NCBI GenBank assembly: GCA_032622095.1
Contig: CP136066.1
Span: 150,984,224 to 151,048,223 of the forward strand
Source: Siphonodentalium dalli
Lineage: Eukaryota > Mollusca > Scaphopoda > Gadilida > Siphonodentaliidae
Length of the DNA stretch: 64,000 bases
Direction: 5' to 3'
The stretch's first letter is position 1; each line of letters begins with the position of its first letter. Positions 8,456-19,800 of this stretch are shown here, piece after piece. The notes under the pieces are model-generated. The model saw only the letters and a list, made by a program, of their open reading frames with translations. It searched no databases and was not told where the DNA came from. The position numbers were made by a program, and so were the translations under genes.

Positions 8456-9596
8456 TACTAGTTTATAGACATGAAGAGAAAAGTAAAATCCAAGATGGCT
8501 GCTGGCGGCCATGTTTTCGGCCATATAACCTCAAAATGAGTCGTTCCCATCTACATGTCATCGTTAACGTCCATGACAAATTTTATGACGATCAGACTAA
8601 AGGTACGACCTGTAGCCCATGCTAAAGAATTTAGTCATACAAAGAGTAAAATCCAAGATGGCTGCTGGCGGCCATGTTTTTTGGCCGAATGACCCCAAAA
8701 TGACTCGTTCCCATCTAAATGTAATTATTAACATTCATGACAAATTTTATGATGATCAGACTAAAGGTACGACATGTAGCCAGTGCTAAAGAATTTAGTC
8801 ATACAAAGAGTAAAATCCAAGATGGCTGCTGGCGGCCATGTTTTCGGCCGAATGACCCCAAAATGAGTCGTTCCCATCTACATGTCATCGTTAACATCCA
8901 TGACAAATTATATGATGATCAGACTAAAGGTACGACCTGTAGCCCATGCTAAAGAATTTAGTCATACAAAGAGTAAAATCCAAGATGGCTGCTGGCGACC
9001 ATGATTTTTGGCCTAATGACCCCAAAATTACTCGTTCCCATCTACATGTCAATATTAACATCCATGACAAATTTCATGATGATTAGACTAAAGGTACGAC
9101 ATGTAGCCAGTGCTGACGAATTTAGACATACAAAGAGTAAAATCCAAGATGGCTGCTGGCGGCCATGTTTTTTGTCCGAATGACCCCAAAATTACTGGTT
9201 CCCATCTACATGTCAATATTAATGATGACATAATTTATGATGATCAGACTAAAAGTACGACCTGTAGCCCGTGCTAAAGAATTTAGTCATACAAAGAGTA
9301 AAATCCAAGATGGCTGCTGGCGACCATGATTTTTGGCCAAATGACCCCAAAATTACTCGTTCCCATCTACATGTCAATATTAACATCCATGACAAATTTC
9401 ATGAGGATCAGACAAACAGTACGGCCTGTAGCCCGTGCTAATGGATTGAATTTTGAAATCCAAGATGGCCACTGGCGGTCATGTTTTTATTCCGAATGAC
9501 CCCAAAATTAATCATTCTGGTCTAAATGTTGATGTCAACAGCTATGACAAATTTCATAATGAGCCGACCAAAGGTACGACCTGTAGCCTGCATTGT
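8456..9596 (+). repeat. ~163-bp tandem repeat, seven copies
   Basis: The anchor word CAAGATGGC occurs at 8491, 8654, 8818, 8981, 9145, 9306 and 9461, giving periods of 163, 164, 163, 164, 161 and 155. Each copy runs through GGCGGCCATG (or a variant), a CCCCAAAAT word, TTCCCATCTACATGT, GATCAGAC and GGTACGACCTGTAGCC. Copies are perhaps 85-95% alike; the last is the most diverged. The 60-71-residue ORFs here are translations of the repeat. Together with the hairpin end at 9658-9683 it resembles the central tandem core of non-autonomous Helitron-like elements. Confidence 0.85.
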
Positions 9597-9683
9597 TGAC
9601 GCCTTACGTACACACGCACACACGGACGACGGACGACAAAGCCATGGCAATAGCTCAAACTTTACAAAGTAAAGTTGACCTAA
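9597..9683 (+). mobile_element. Possible 3' end of a Helitron-like element
   Basis: After the last tandem copy comes ACACACGCACACACGGACG, a GACGGACGAC patch, GCCATGGCAATAGCTC, and then a hairpin (AACTTTAC, AAA loop, GTAAAGTT, 9658-9676). CTAA at 9680-9683 is followed by T. A 3' hairpin followed by CTRR and host T is the Helitron 3' signature. Here the hairpin-to-CTRR gap is only 3 bases, shorter than usual. No Rep/helicase is present, so the element would be non-autonomous. The 5' end is not located. Confidence 0.4.
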
Positions 9684-9699
9684 TAATAGTTAATGGTGG

Positions 9700-10150
9700 T
9701 TTGTGAAAACAATTACATGCATCGCACATTTAATAGCAATCTATTTCAAACCAATAGTCTCAATTTTCGAACCAATAGTCGTTCTTGGATTCAATAAGAG
9801 ACAATTCCGTTTTAATAGATATAGATTCATAATCAATGTTGACGATGCAGAATTAATGTTCTATTTTAATTTAATAGTTTTCAGTTTTCAACTAATATCT
9901 ATTAACAAACAATTAGTACAGCTATCGCATATTCAATAAACGTACATTCCGTTTCAATAGCCATATTTTCTAAATCAATAGACATATTTCAAATCAATAG
10001 ACGATTTCCCACGATCAATGATTATCGTTATCAAACTAATAGACCTTATTGTCATTCTTATATTTAATAGATATAAATTATCACCAATGCACAATTAATG
10101 ACAATCAATATCTAACAGCGAAATCAACAACTATTTCCGGTAATGATCCA
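9700..10150 (+). repeat. Degenerate AATAG-rich region
   Basis: The words CAATAG, TAATAG and their extensions (AATCAATAGAC, AACCAATAGTC) recur irregularly every 10-40 bases throughout a very AT-rich stretch. The 78-codon frame at 9703-9939 starts at a non-ATG codon and reflects this bias. Confidence 0.5.
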
Positions 10151-10156
10151 ACTTAT

Positions 10157-10226
10157 AAAACTAACAACTAAATGTAAAACTAATAACTAAATGTTAAACT
10201 AATAACTAAATGTAAAACTAATTAGT
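10157..10226 (+). repeat. 19-bp tandem repeat, ~3.6 copies
   Basis: AAAACTAATAACTAAATGT repeats at 10157, 10176, 10195 and 10214 (the last partial) with one or two substitutions per copy. Confidence 0.9.
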
Positions 10227-10850
10227 AGGCCTATTATGTTTCTATTTGACTATTATATATTATTATACGGTATATATCATATATGCAACGCCAGATATTG
10301 TTGATTAATCCTTTCTTATCGAAGTTGTTTCCGTTACCTGTTTATCGTCGTTTCGCTTTTTTGATTTGTCGTAATATTAGGCGTAGCGGATTAGATAGTT
10401 TGTTGTATATTTACCGAAATTAAATTACATCTTCTGCAAATGACATCTGGTGTCTTGGCTATATTACTAAACTTGGAAAAGCATTGGATGTCGCCTTTTG
10501 TGTTATGTTGTGGGAACAGGACATAATCTTCGTCCTACTGCAATTTCCTAAAATAACTCGTATCGCGTGAAACCCGACATGTGTTGTTCTGCGAGATATC
10601 CCCATAGATCCACTAATATGGCCAGATCAACATAGCAGTAAACACCCATGCATATGACGTAACAAGGGATCGCAGTATGTCTGCAGGTATTAGAAATACG
10701 GCAGTGGTATTATTATTATAATGCCTCATTCAAGTAATTTCAATTATTTATTTGTCACACGGTGAGGTCATCATCACACTTTCTGGATAAAATTACCCTT
10801 TTAAGTTGACAACAAACGCTCTTTAATGATAATTATTATTGCATCTCTAA
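10227..10850. other. Non-coding stretch, nothing recognised
   Basis: No ORF, RNA gene or clear repeat seen. Confidence 0.5.
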
Positions 10851-10854
10851 GCAA

Positions 10855-11290
10855 TATTAGGTCAACGACACCTATCCTCCCATGACACTCCAGTGTCAAA
10901 TTACCTAAATGTGCCAATTTGCACACGTCTGAGCTGATACTAAACACTTTTCGTTGATCATAGACTTATATGTTAATATAATTTATTAGTCCCGTTTAAG
11001 TCATCTGAGGTCAAATGTGCCTATCCCATGATATTCCCCTGGTCAGGTGAACCATGTGTACAGATATTCATACATGTCGTATAAGCTGATAAGAAACCCT
11101 TCTTATTGCTCATATATGATAAAATATTGTTCTCCTCTATTAGTGTTAACGGCACTCCCCTGGTCAATTCACCCCTGCATGCCAATTCCCAACGATTAAT
11201 TAATCAGTTAAATTAATTATTAGTGCGCCAAAGGCACCTGAACCATGACACCCAAATGACCGATGTGTAAACATTTTCAATGATCCAGCC
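10855..11290 (+). repeat. Possible ancient degenerate tandem repeat
   Basis: Loose copies about 80-150 bp apart share ATTAGT, CCTATCC(TC)CCATGA, CCCCTGGTCA, GTGCCAATT-like words and AGCTGATA(A/C). Alignment by eye is weak. Confidence 0.3.
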
Positions 11291-13009
11291 GTTTGGTCGC
11301 CTATACGTCGCGTGAGAACCAGAAGGTGCTAACTACCATTACTCAAGTTTAGAGAAAATCGACATTGAAATTTTGAGCACCGGAATTTCGTACTAAAACC
11401 CATTTGTTATATGCGCGGAAGTTATATATTGTGCCCATGGTCAGACTTTATGTACATGTGAGGTTTCACGCCCGAACAAAACGGATTCACGGCGTGATAT
11501 GTAAAAGTGTGTTTGCAGATAGAACCATTAGCACACAGAATGGTCAGATTATGTGCGGATCAGAATGACCTAGTAGATAGGACACTGTGGCACAATAAAT
11601 CACGGACCTTCTCAAACTTGTGAGTTCTATCTACGATAATCTCTGGATAACCACACTTAAAATTGTATCCCGGGTTTTCACCTGGCACAAACCTCAGTCT
11701 GAAATGAAACCATGTCAGATTGACGATTGTGTCAGGTGGGACTATTCAATTTTGTGAATTTTATAAAGATTGTTTGGTGCAATATAATGAAGGACTTCGA
11801 CCTGAATAAGCACAACCCAATGGTCAGTTAATAGACAGGATCAGACATACGTACGTGTAACTTGTAACGTGTGGTACTATTGTATTGTATAAAGGAGTGT
11901 CATTTGTGCATAAAAAGTTTCAGCATTATATACCTGATTTATTAATATCAACATCACAAGCAATGATATACAACAAGCCGAGATATTTTCAAAAACTTAA
12001 TTCTCCCCTAAAACTGATTTCTATCTGAAAATACCTGTCAAGTCAGAATTAGCTAAAATTTTGTTATTTTTATAGGAAATGTTTTTGAAAAAATCCCATG
12101 ACTTTGTCAGTTTTATGCATACAGCTGCACAACATGCACCACAATACGCACAAATTCTTCCCCAATATCAGACATGAAATGCTATAATCGTGTACCAGAC
12201 CAGAATTAAGAAATAAAGTCAAACTTAACCCTACCCCAAGATAGTGTTCTCAATGCTTTCAATTTTATACTAAACTCGAAAGGTCATTCGTACTAGTTGA
12301 CAGAAGATTCATATAACAAATTGCAATTGTTCTGCCCACGGATTATGTAATCTCATCTCCACTGTCACTGTCAAATGTGATGGTGTCGGTCAATAGAATT
12401 TCTGTGCAGCAGGAAGAATGGTTCAAACAACGCAGGCTGTCTATAATTGGCCGTCCATCCATAAATTGCTACGCTGGGAGTGGTTGATTTGGCAACGGTT
12501 GCAAGTCTCCACTGTTTTGCTATCATATCAATATGCTCTTTTTGAGTGTAGAATTAAAGATTCCTAACACGGTGGAAGTGCAGAAAGATCAACTATACCT
12601 TTTGCTGATTCTCGAACTTCTGCTGGAAAATTACCCACCTAGCTTAATTCACTTTTCTCGAATGTGGACCATACATGTATAAGGCTTCCAAAATGGCAAC
12701 CATTTTTTACAAATATCACGAAAATTATTCTCTGCGTTTCCGAAAATGTAGCAAATTGTGACTAACTTGGTTATTTTACATGTTAGCTAATCAACTGATA
12801 ACTAAATGATCTATTCTGGGTGTCTCATTTCCTTATGGGGCATAGCAAATAAATTTTAAAGTTGCCTTATCTGTTTTTTTCCGAGAACCTCTTTGATACT
12901 GGCTATATATTTTTAATAAATGGGCAGATCTTTGAAATGGAACTGAAATTAATCATAATCTGTGGCCATTCTGACCTACTAGGATGAAAATTGATCAACA
13001 CGATATAGG
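11291..13009. other. Non-coding stretch, nothing recognised
   Basis: 1.7 kb without an ORF of 60 or more codons in any frame and without obvious repeats or structured RNA. Likely intergenic or intronic. Confidence 0.55.
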
Positions 13010-14030
13010 GTGGAGGTCAAGATGGCAACATGGGAGTTACCGTGCGGCCATAGGTGATGTGAACATGTATTAATGGAGTTACTGCGTGGTCATGCATGAT
13101 GTAAATAGGTGTACATGCTTAGCAATATGGTCATGAAAGGGTGGGGATGGTGAGATGTATATGTATGCAAGGAGTGAGTGCATGGTCATGTGTGATGTGG
13201 TGAATAGGTATACAGGGAGTGATTGTATGGTTTTTATGGTTATGACTACCCACTACATATGTACATAATGTACATAATGTGGTTTAATGGGCATTGGTGT
13301 GGTTTGTGAAATTAACGAGAGTAATACATGGTAATATGTATGTTGATTTATATATGGAGTGACTGTATGGTCATGGGTGGGATCCACATGTGCACCTTGT
13401 GTGGCTGTATTGCCATGGGTATGTGTATATGTATATTACGTACATGTGTTGGCTGTATGATTATGGGTGGGGTGAATGGATACATCGATGTGCAGCTATG
13501 TGTAATGCATAGAGGTGTACAGGGAATGGAAGTAGCCATAATGTGTATATGTGTACCTGATGTATGCTGAATGGTCATTGACAAGCGTGTGGATGGTCAT
13601 GTGTGAATGTATATGTGTATATATCGAGTGGCTATATGACTACTGACATGGAAAATATGTTTACAGTGAGTGACTCTATGGCCAATAGTGAGTTGCATAT
13701 GTTTTCAGGGACTCACGGTATGGCCAATGGTGAGGTGAACAGTTATACAAGGAGTGACTGTATGCTCATGAATGTGGTGAATAGGTATACATGGAGTGAC
13801 TACAATGTCATGTATATGGTTAAGGGTCAGGTGTAGGCGTATACAGTAACCTAGTGGGCCTGCATGGCTGTATGGTCATGTGTAGGATGTACGGGTATGC
13901 ACAAGTGTGGCTATGGTTATGGAGAGGTATGTGCATAAAGTGAGTGGCTATATCGCCATTAGTGATGTGCATATGTTTAACAATGGAGTGATTATATGGT
14001 CATGGTTGGGAGTATACAGTAATGCTCTAA
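13010..14030 (+). repeat. Degenerate ~45-50-bp minisatellite
   Basis: Recurring words GTATACA, GGAGTGACTGTATGG, TGGTCATG and GGTGAATAGG repeat in the same order at about 40-50-bp spacing with strong divergence (for example near 13075, 13208, 13350, 13755, 13790). The strand is G/T-rich. Overlapping ORFs at 13328-13584 on both strands are translations of the repeat. It lies directly left of the macrosatellite. Confidence 0.7.
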
Positions 14031-14131
14031 TTAATCGGTGAGAGCTTTCCAATGAATGGCAACAAGCCATATTTCCGACTAAATCCTGAAAAGTTACCCA
14101 TAATTATGTTGTGGTTATGGAGTCGATTAAT
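14031..14131. other. Array-proximal flank
   Basis: About 100 bp of single-copy-looking DNA between minisatellite and array. Its last part (GTGGTTATGGAGTCGATTAAT) still echoes minisatellite words. It ends ATTAAT right before the first satellite base at 14132. Confidence 0.6.
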
Positions 14132-14587
14132 GGTTACACTGGTGTAAATAAGGTTCCGAGCGACATCGAGCGGATGCGGGAGGAATATATAGGAGAGAAT
14201 AAAATAGACACTGGGCCCTGATTGGTCAATAGCCTTGTGTGCTTTTCACATACAAAAATCATCACACCTCTTCCCTATGATTTCCCATAGGTAAAATAAC
14301 AATTGGCACAGGAATTAACCCTTTGTAGTGAAGTTTGAATTTTTTGGTGTGGTCTAAAATATGACTGTATTTTTTTATGCGGTTCTGACACTAGTTACGA
14401 AAACATAAGATTTAAAGGCGAATTCCCTGCTAGACAGACATGATTTTTTTGTGTAAAAAGTTTCTCAAAATGTAAATTTTTCAGATTTAAAGAAAATTTT
14501 GGACCCAACATTTATATTGCCAACACTATACGCTAAAACGTTAGCACTGAGGCCTATGGAAAACATTTACACCAGTGTAACCTAAAG
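14132..14587. mobile_element. First inverted-repeat segment at array edge
   Basis: In unit 1 the left inverted repeat keeps only its inner 18 bp (14132-14149), because the flank replaces the outer CTTTA. The right copy at 14565-14587 is complete. The array/flank junction thus lies inside the inverted repeat. Unit 1 also carries T37G (14168). Confidence 0.75.
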
Positions 14588-15479
14588 GGAAAATATGGCT
14601 TTTTATCATTTTTGATTCCTGGGAGTCACTTTAAAGCATTTTAATGCATTTTACAGAGCCTGGTCTTTCAGTCCAATAAATATCTCATGATTGGTGTGGC
14701 TATTCTTGCTGCTGATGTCTTCTTTCACTAACATCAGCCAAAAAAATAGTAAGATTTTTCATAAAAAATGCCAATTTTTCAAGGTATTTTCAAAAGTTTT
14801 CAAGGTGGTAATAGTCACATGATAATGCAAATGACCCATAACATGAGCATGTCAACGACACATATATCAATTGTTATAAGAACCTAATCTAACAAGTATT
14901 TTGGATTTTATAGCCAGTGATATACAGATATATATCATAAAAGTGTGTCATTTCCACTGGTGGGTATGGTCATTTGAAGGTTAATAGCACTAAAACTTGG
15001 ACACGTTTAAGAAAATGCTTCAGCAATTCAAAGAGAGCATATCTTTATTCAACTAATTCAATATACACCCACATCCAGTTATCTTGGATCACCTTTGCAG
15101 ACCTGAAAATGTCATATTTTATTCTTCAATGTGCTGATAAAGTCATGCGCTTGATGCTCAGCTGATCAGATCTGGACTCAATGACCTCACATCACCAGAA
15201 GTTCTCTCATGGAAAGAATATTGTACAGTCTTCCATAGCTGATCCAAGTTTGCAACACCAGACCCCTAAAACTGAGTGAAAATGGGGCCTGAACATGACT
15301 GGTGGTGGAAAATTGTGCTTTTTTGATGAATAATTTGTTAAAGGGGGTGGGGTTAAATTGTGTGTGATAAATAAAGAACCACAGAAGTGATATTGTTTTT
15401 GAACACATTTTTTCCATTGACGGGCAATTCTGAAGAAATGTAGGGAGTAACAATTATTCCGCGAAAAAGCGGGCTATCG

Positions 15480-15940
15480 CTTTAGGTTACACTGGTGTAA
15501 ATAAGGTTCCGAGCGACATCTAGCGGATGCGGGAGGAATATATAGGAGAGAATAAAATAGACACTGGGCCCTGATTGGTCAATAGCCTTGTGTGCTTTTC
15601 ACATACAAAAATCATCACACCTCTTCCCTATGATTTCCCATAGGTAAAATAACAATTGGCACAGGAATTAACCCTTTGTAGTGAAGTTTGAATTTTTTGG
15701 TGTGGTCTAAAATATGACTGTATTTTTTTATGCGGTTCTGACACTAGTTACGAAAACATAAGATTTAAAGGCGAATTCCCTGCTAGACAGACATGATTTT
15801 TTTGTGTAAAAAGTTTCTCAAAATGTAAATTTTTCAGATTTAAAGAAAATTTTGGACCCAACATTTATATTGCCAACACTATACGCTAAAACGTTAGCAC
15901 TGAGGCCTATGGAAAACATTTACACCAGTGTAACCTAAAG
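15480..15940. mobile_element. 461-bp segment bounded by 23-bp inverted repeats
   Basis: The 23 bp at 15480-15502 (CTTTAGGTTACACTGGTG and on to TAAAT) recur as an exact reverse complement at 15918-15940, and the same holds in later units. The inverted repeat is itself a near-palindrome (TTACAC-TG-GTGTAA). The layout is that of a MITE with terminal inverted repeats. The complementary ~940-bp segment, from one right repeat to the next unit's left repeat, is equally bounded and cannot be excluded as the original element. No protein is encoded. Confidence 0.6.
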
Positions 15941-16837
15941 GGAAAATATGGCTTTTTATCATTTTTGATTCCTGGGAGTCACTTTAAAGCATTTTAATGC
16001 ATTTTACAGAGCCTGGTCTTTCAGTCCAATAAATATCTCATGATTGGTGTGGCTATTCTTGCTGCTGATGTCTTCTTTCACTAACATCAGCCAAAAAAAT
16101 AGTAAGATTTTTCATAAAAAATGCCAATTTTTCAAGGTATTTTCAAAAGTTTTCAAGGTGGTAATAGTCACATGATAATGCAAATGACCCATAACATGAG
16201 CATGTCAACGACACATATATCAATTGTTATAAGAACCTAATCTAACAAGTATTTTGGATTTTATAGCCAGTGATATACAGATATATATCATAAAAGTGTG
16301 TCATTTCCACTGGTGGGTATGGTCATTTGAAGGTTAATAGCACTAAAACTTGGACACGTTTAAGAAAATGCTTCAGCAATTCAAAGAGAGCATATCTTTA
16401 TTCAACTAATTCAATATACACCCACATCCAGTTATCTTGGATCACCTTTGCAGACCTGAAAATGTCATATTTTATTCTTCAATGTGCTGATAAAGTCATG
16501 CGCTTGATGCTCAGCTGATCAGATCTGGACTCAATGACCTCACATCACCAGAAGTTCTCTCATGGAAAGAATATTGTACAGTCTTCCATAGCTGATCCAA
16601 GTTTGCAACACCAGACCCCTAAAACTGAGTGAAAATGGGGCCTGAACATGACTGGTGGTGGAAAATTGTGCTTTTTTGATGAATAATTTGTTAAAGGGGG
16701 TGGGGTTAAATTGTGTGTGATAAATAAAGAACCACAGAAGTGATATTGTTTTTGAACACATTTTTTCCATTGACGGGCAATTCTGAAGAAATGTAGGGAG
16801 TAACAATTATTCCGCGAAAAAGCGGGCTATCGCTTTA
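15485..16837 (+). repeat. Representative class-A unit (unit 2)
   Basis: Ordered landmarks on the plus strand: inverted repeat at the start; a CTCF-consensus-like site on the minus strand (15512-15526); TATATA and AATAAA words; an NF-Y-type CTGATTGGTCA (15571-15581); a T-rich tract; the inverted repeat again at 15918-15940; a GCTGATGT/ACATCAGC hairpin (16064-16091); a POU octamer ATGCAAAT (16178-16185); AATAAAG near the end; and a CCGC/GCGG hairpin (16812-16825) just before the next unit. Its two longest ORFs (63 codons plus, 88 codons minus) both start with TTG and look non-coding. Confidence 0.9.
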
Positions 16838-19800
16838 GGTTACACTGGTGTAAATAAGGTTCCGAGCGACATCTAGCGGATGCGGGAGGAATATATAGGA
16901 GAGAATAAAATAGACACTGGGCCCTGATTGGTCAATAGCCTTGTGTGCTTTTCACATACAAAAATCATCACACCTCTTCCCTATGATTTCCCATAGGTAA
17001 AATAACAATTGGCACAGGAATTAACCCTTTGTAGTGAAGTTTGAATTTTTTGGTGTGGTCTAAAATATGACTGTATTTTTTTATGCGGTTCTGACACTAG
17101 TTACGAAAACATAAGATTTAAAGGCGAATTCCCTGCTAGACAGACATGATTTTTTTGTGTAAAAAGTTTCTCAAAATGTAAATTTTTCAGATTTAAAGAA
17201 AATTTTGGACCCAACATTTATATTGCCAACACTATACGCTAAAACGTTAGCACTGAGGCCTATGGAAAACATTTACACCAGTGTAACCTAAAGGGAAAAT
17301 ATGGCTTTTTATCATTTTTGATTCCTGGGAGTCACTTTAAAGCATTTTAATGCATTTTACAGAGCCTGGTCTTTCAGTCCAATAAATATCTCATGATTGG
17401 TGTGGCTATTCTTGCTGCTGATGTCTTCTTTCACTAACATCAGCCAAAAAAATAGTAAGATTTTTCATAAAAAATGCCAATTTTTCAAGGTATTTTCAAA
17501 AGTTTTCAAGGTGGTAATAGTCACATGATAATGCAAATGACCCATAACATGAGCATGTCAACGACACATATATCAATTGTTATAAGAACCTAATCTAACA
17601 AGTATTTTGGATTTTATAGCCAGTGATATACAGATATATATCATAAAAGTGTGTCATTTCCACTGGTGGGTATGGTCATTTGAAGGTTAATAGCACTAAA
17701 ACTTGGACACGTTTAAGAAAATGCTTCAGCAATTCAAAGAGAGCATATCTTTATTCAACTAATTCAATATACACCCACATCCAGTTATCTTGGATCACCT
17801 TTGCAGACCTGAAAATGTCATATTTTATTCTTCAATGTGCCGATAAAGTCATGCGCTTGATGCTCAGCTGATCAGATCTGGACTCAATGACCTCACATCA
17901 CCAGAAGTTCTCTCATGGAAAGAATATTGTACAGTCTTCCATAGCTGATCCAAGTTTGCAACACCAGACCCCTAAAACTGAGTGAAAATGGGGCCTGAAC
18001 ATGACTGGTGGTGGAAAATTGTGCTTTTTTGATGAATAATTTGTTAAAGGGGGTGGGGTTAAATTGTGTGTGATAAATAAAGAACCACAGAAGTGATATT
18101 GTTTTTGAACACATTTTTTCCATTGACGGGCAATTCTGAAGAAATGTAGGGAGTAACAATTATTCCGCGAAAAAGCGGGCTATCGCTTTAGGTTACACTG
18201 GTGTAAATAAGGTTCCGAGCGACATCTAGCGGATGCGGGAGGAATATATAGGAGAGAATAAAATAGACACTGGGCCCTGATTGGTCAATAGCCTTGTGTG
18301 CTTTTCACATACAAAAATCATCACACCTCTTCCCTATGATTTCCCATAGGTAAAATAACAATTGGCACAGGAATTAACCCTTTGTAGTGAAGTTTGAATT
18401 TTTTGGTGTGGTCTAAAATATGACTGTATTTTTTTATGCGGTTCTGACACTAGTTACGAAAACATAAGATTTAAAGGCGAATTCCCTGCTAGACAGACAT
18501 GATTTTTTTGTGTAAAAAGTTTCTCAAAATGTAAATTTTTCAGATTTAAAGAAAATTTTGGACCCAACATTTATATTGCCAACACTATACGCTAAAACGT
18601 TAGCACTGAGGCCTATGGAAAACATTTACACCAGTGTAACCTAAAGGGAAAATATGGCTTTTTATCATTTTTGATTCCTGGGAGTCACTTTAAAGCATTT
18701 TAATGCATTTTACAGAGCCTGGTCTTTCAGTCCAATAAATATCTCATGATTGGTGTGGCTATTCTTGCTGCTGATGTCTTCTTTCACTAACATCAGCCAA
18801 AAAAATAGTAAGATTTTTCATAAAAAATGCCAATTTTTCAAGGTATTTTCAAAAGTTTTCAAGGTGGTAATAGTCACATGATAATGCAAATGACCCATAA
18901 CATGAGCATGTCAACGACACATATATCAATTGTTATAAGAACCTAATCTAACAAGTATTTTGGATTTTATAGCCAGTGATATACAGATATATATCATAAA
19001 AGTGTGTCATTTCCACTGGTGGGTATGGTCATTTGAAGGTTAATAGCACTAAAACTTGGACACGTTTAAGAAAATGCTTCAGCAATTCAAAGAGAGCATA
19101 TCTTTATTCAACTAATTCAATATACACCCACATCCAGTTATCTTGGATCACCTTTGCAGACCTGAAAATGTCATATTTTATTCTTCAATGTGCTGATAAA
19201 GTCATGCGCTTGATGCTCAGCTGATCAGATCTGGACTCAATGACCTCACATCACCAGAAGTTCTCTCATGGAAAGAATATTGTACAGTCTTCCATAGCTG
19301 ATCCAAGTTTGCAACACCAGACCCCTAAAACTGAGTGAAAATGGGGCCTGAACATGACTGGTGGTGGAAAATTGTGCTTTTTTGATGAATAATTTGTTAA
19401 AGGGGGTGGGGTTAAATTGTGTGTGATAAATAAAGAACCACAGAAGTGATATTGTTTTTGAACACATTTTTTCCATTGACGGGCAATTCTGAAGAAATGT
19501 AGGGAGTAACAATTATTCCGCGAAAAAGCGGGCTATCGCTTTAGGTTACACTGGTGTAAATAAGGTTCCGAGCGACATCTAGCGGATGCGGGAGGAATAT
19601 ATAGGAGAGAATAAAATAGACACTGGGCCCTGATTGGTCAATAGCCTTGTGTGCTTTTCACATACAAAAATCATCACACCTCTTCCCTATGATTTCCCAT
19701 AGGTAAAATAACAATTGGCACAGGAATTAACCCTTTGTAGTGAAGTTTGAATTTTTTGGTGTGGTCTAAAATATGACTGTATTTTTTTATGCGGTTCTGA

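Noticed and set aside
8419-9183. Three 60-71-residue similar ORFs resembling a tandem protein family
   Set aside because: They are translations of the 163-bp tandem repeat, interrupted by stops in each copy.
13328-13584. Overlapping ~80-codon ORFs on both strands
   Set aside because: Both are low-complexity translations of the degenerate minisatellite.
14711-14738. Hammerhead ribozyme core in the satellite hairpin
   Set aside because: It reads CTGATGT, whereas the core needs CTGANGA, and no partner GAAA is placed correctly.
14974-15453. 63-codon plus-strand and 88-codon minus-strand ORFs repeated in the satellite units
   Set aside because: Both start at TTG rather than ATG and match no known family. 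They are conserved only because the units are nearly identical, so conservation is not evidence of selection.
15457-15473. CENP-B-box-like string (TTCC...A...CGGG) at the end of each unit
   Set aside because: TTCC departs from the required TTCG, and the A-to-CGGG spacing is two bases too long.
16690-16707. G-quadruplex in the GGGGGTGGGG part of the unit
   Set aside because: Only two G runs are close together; four are needed.
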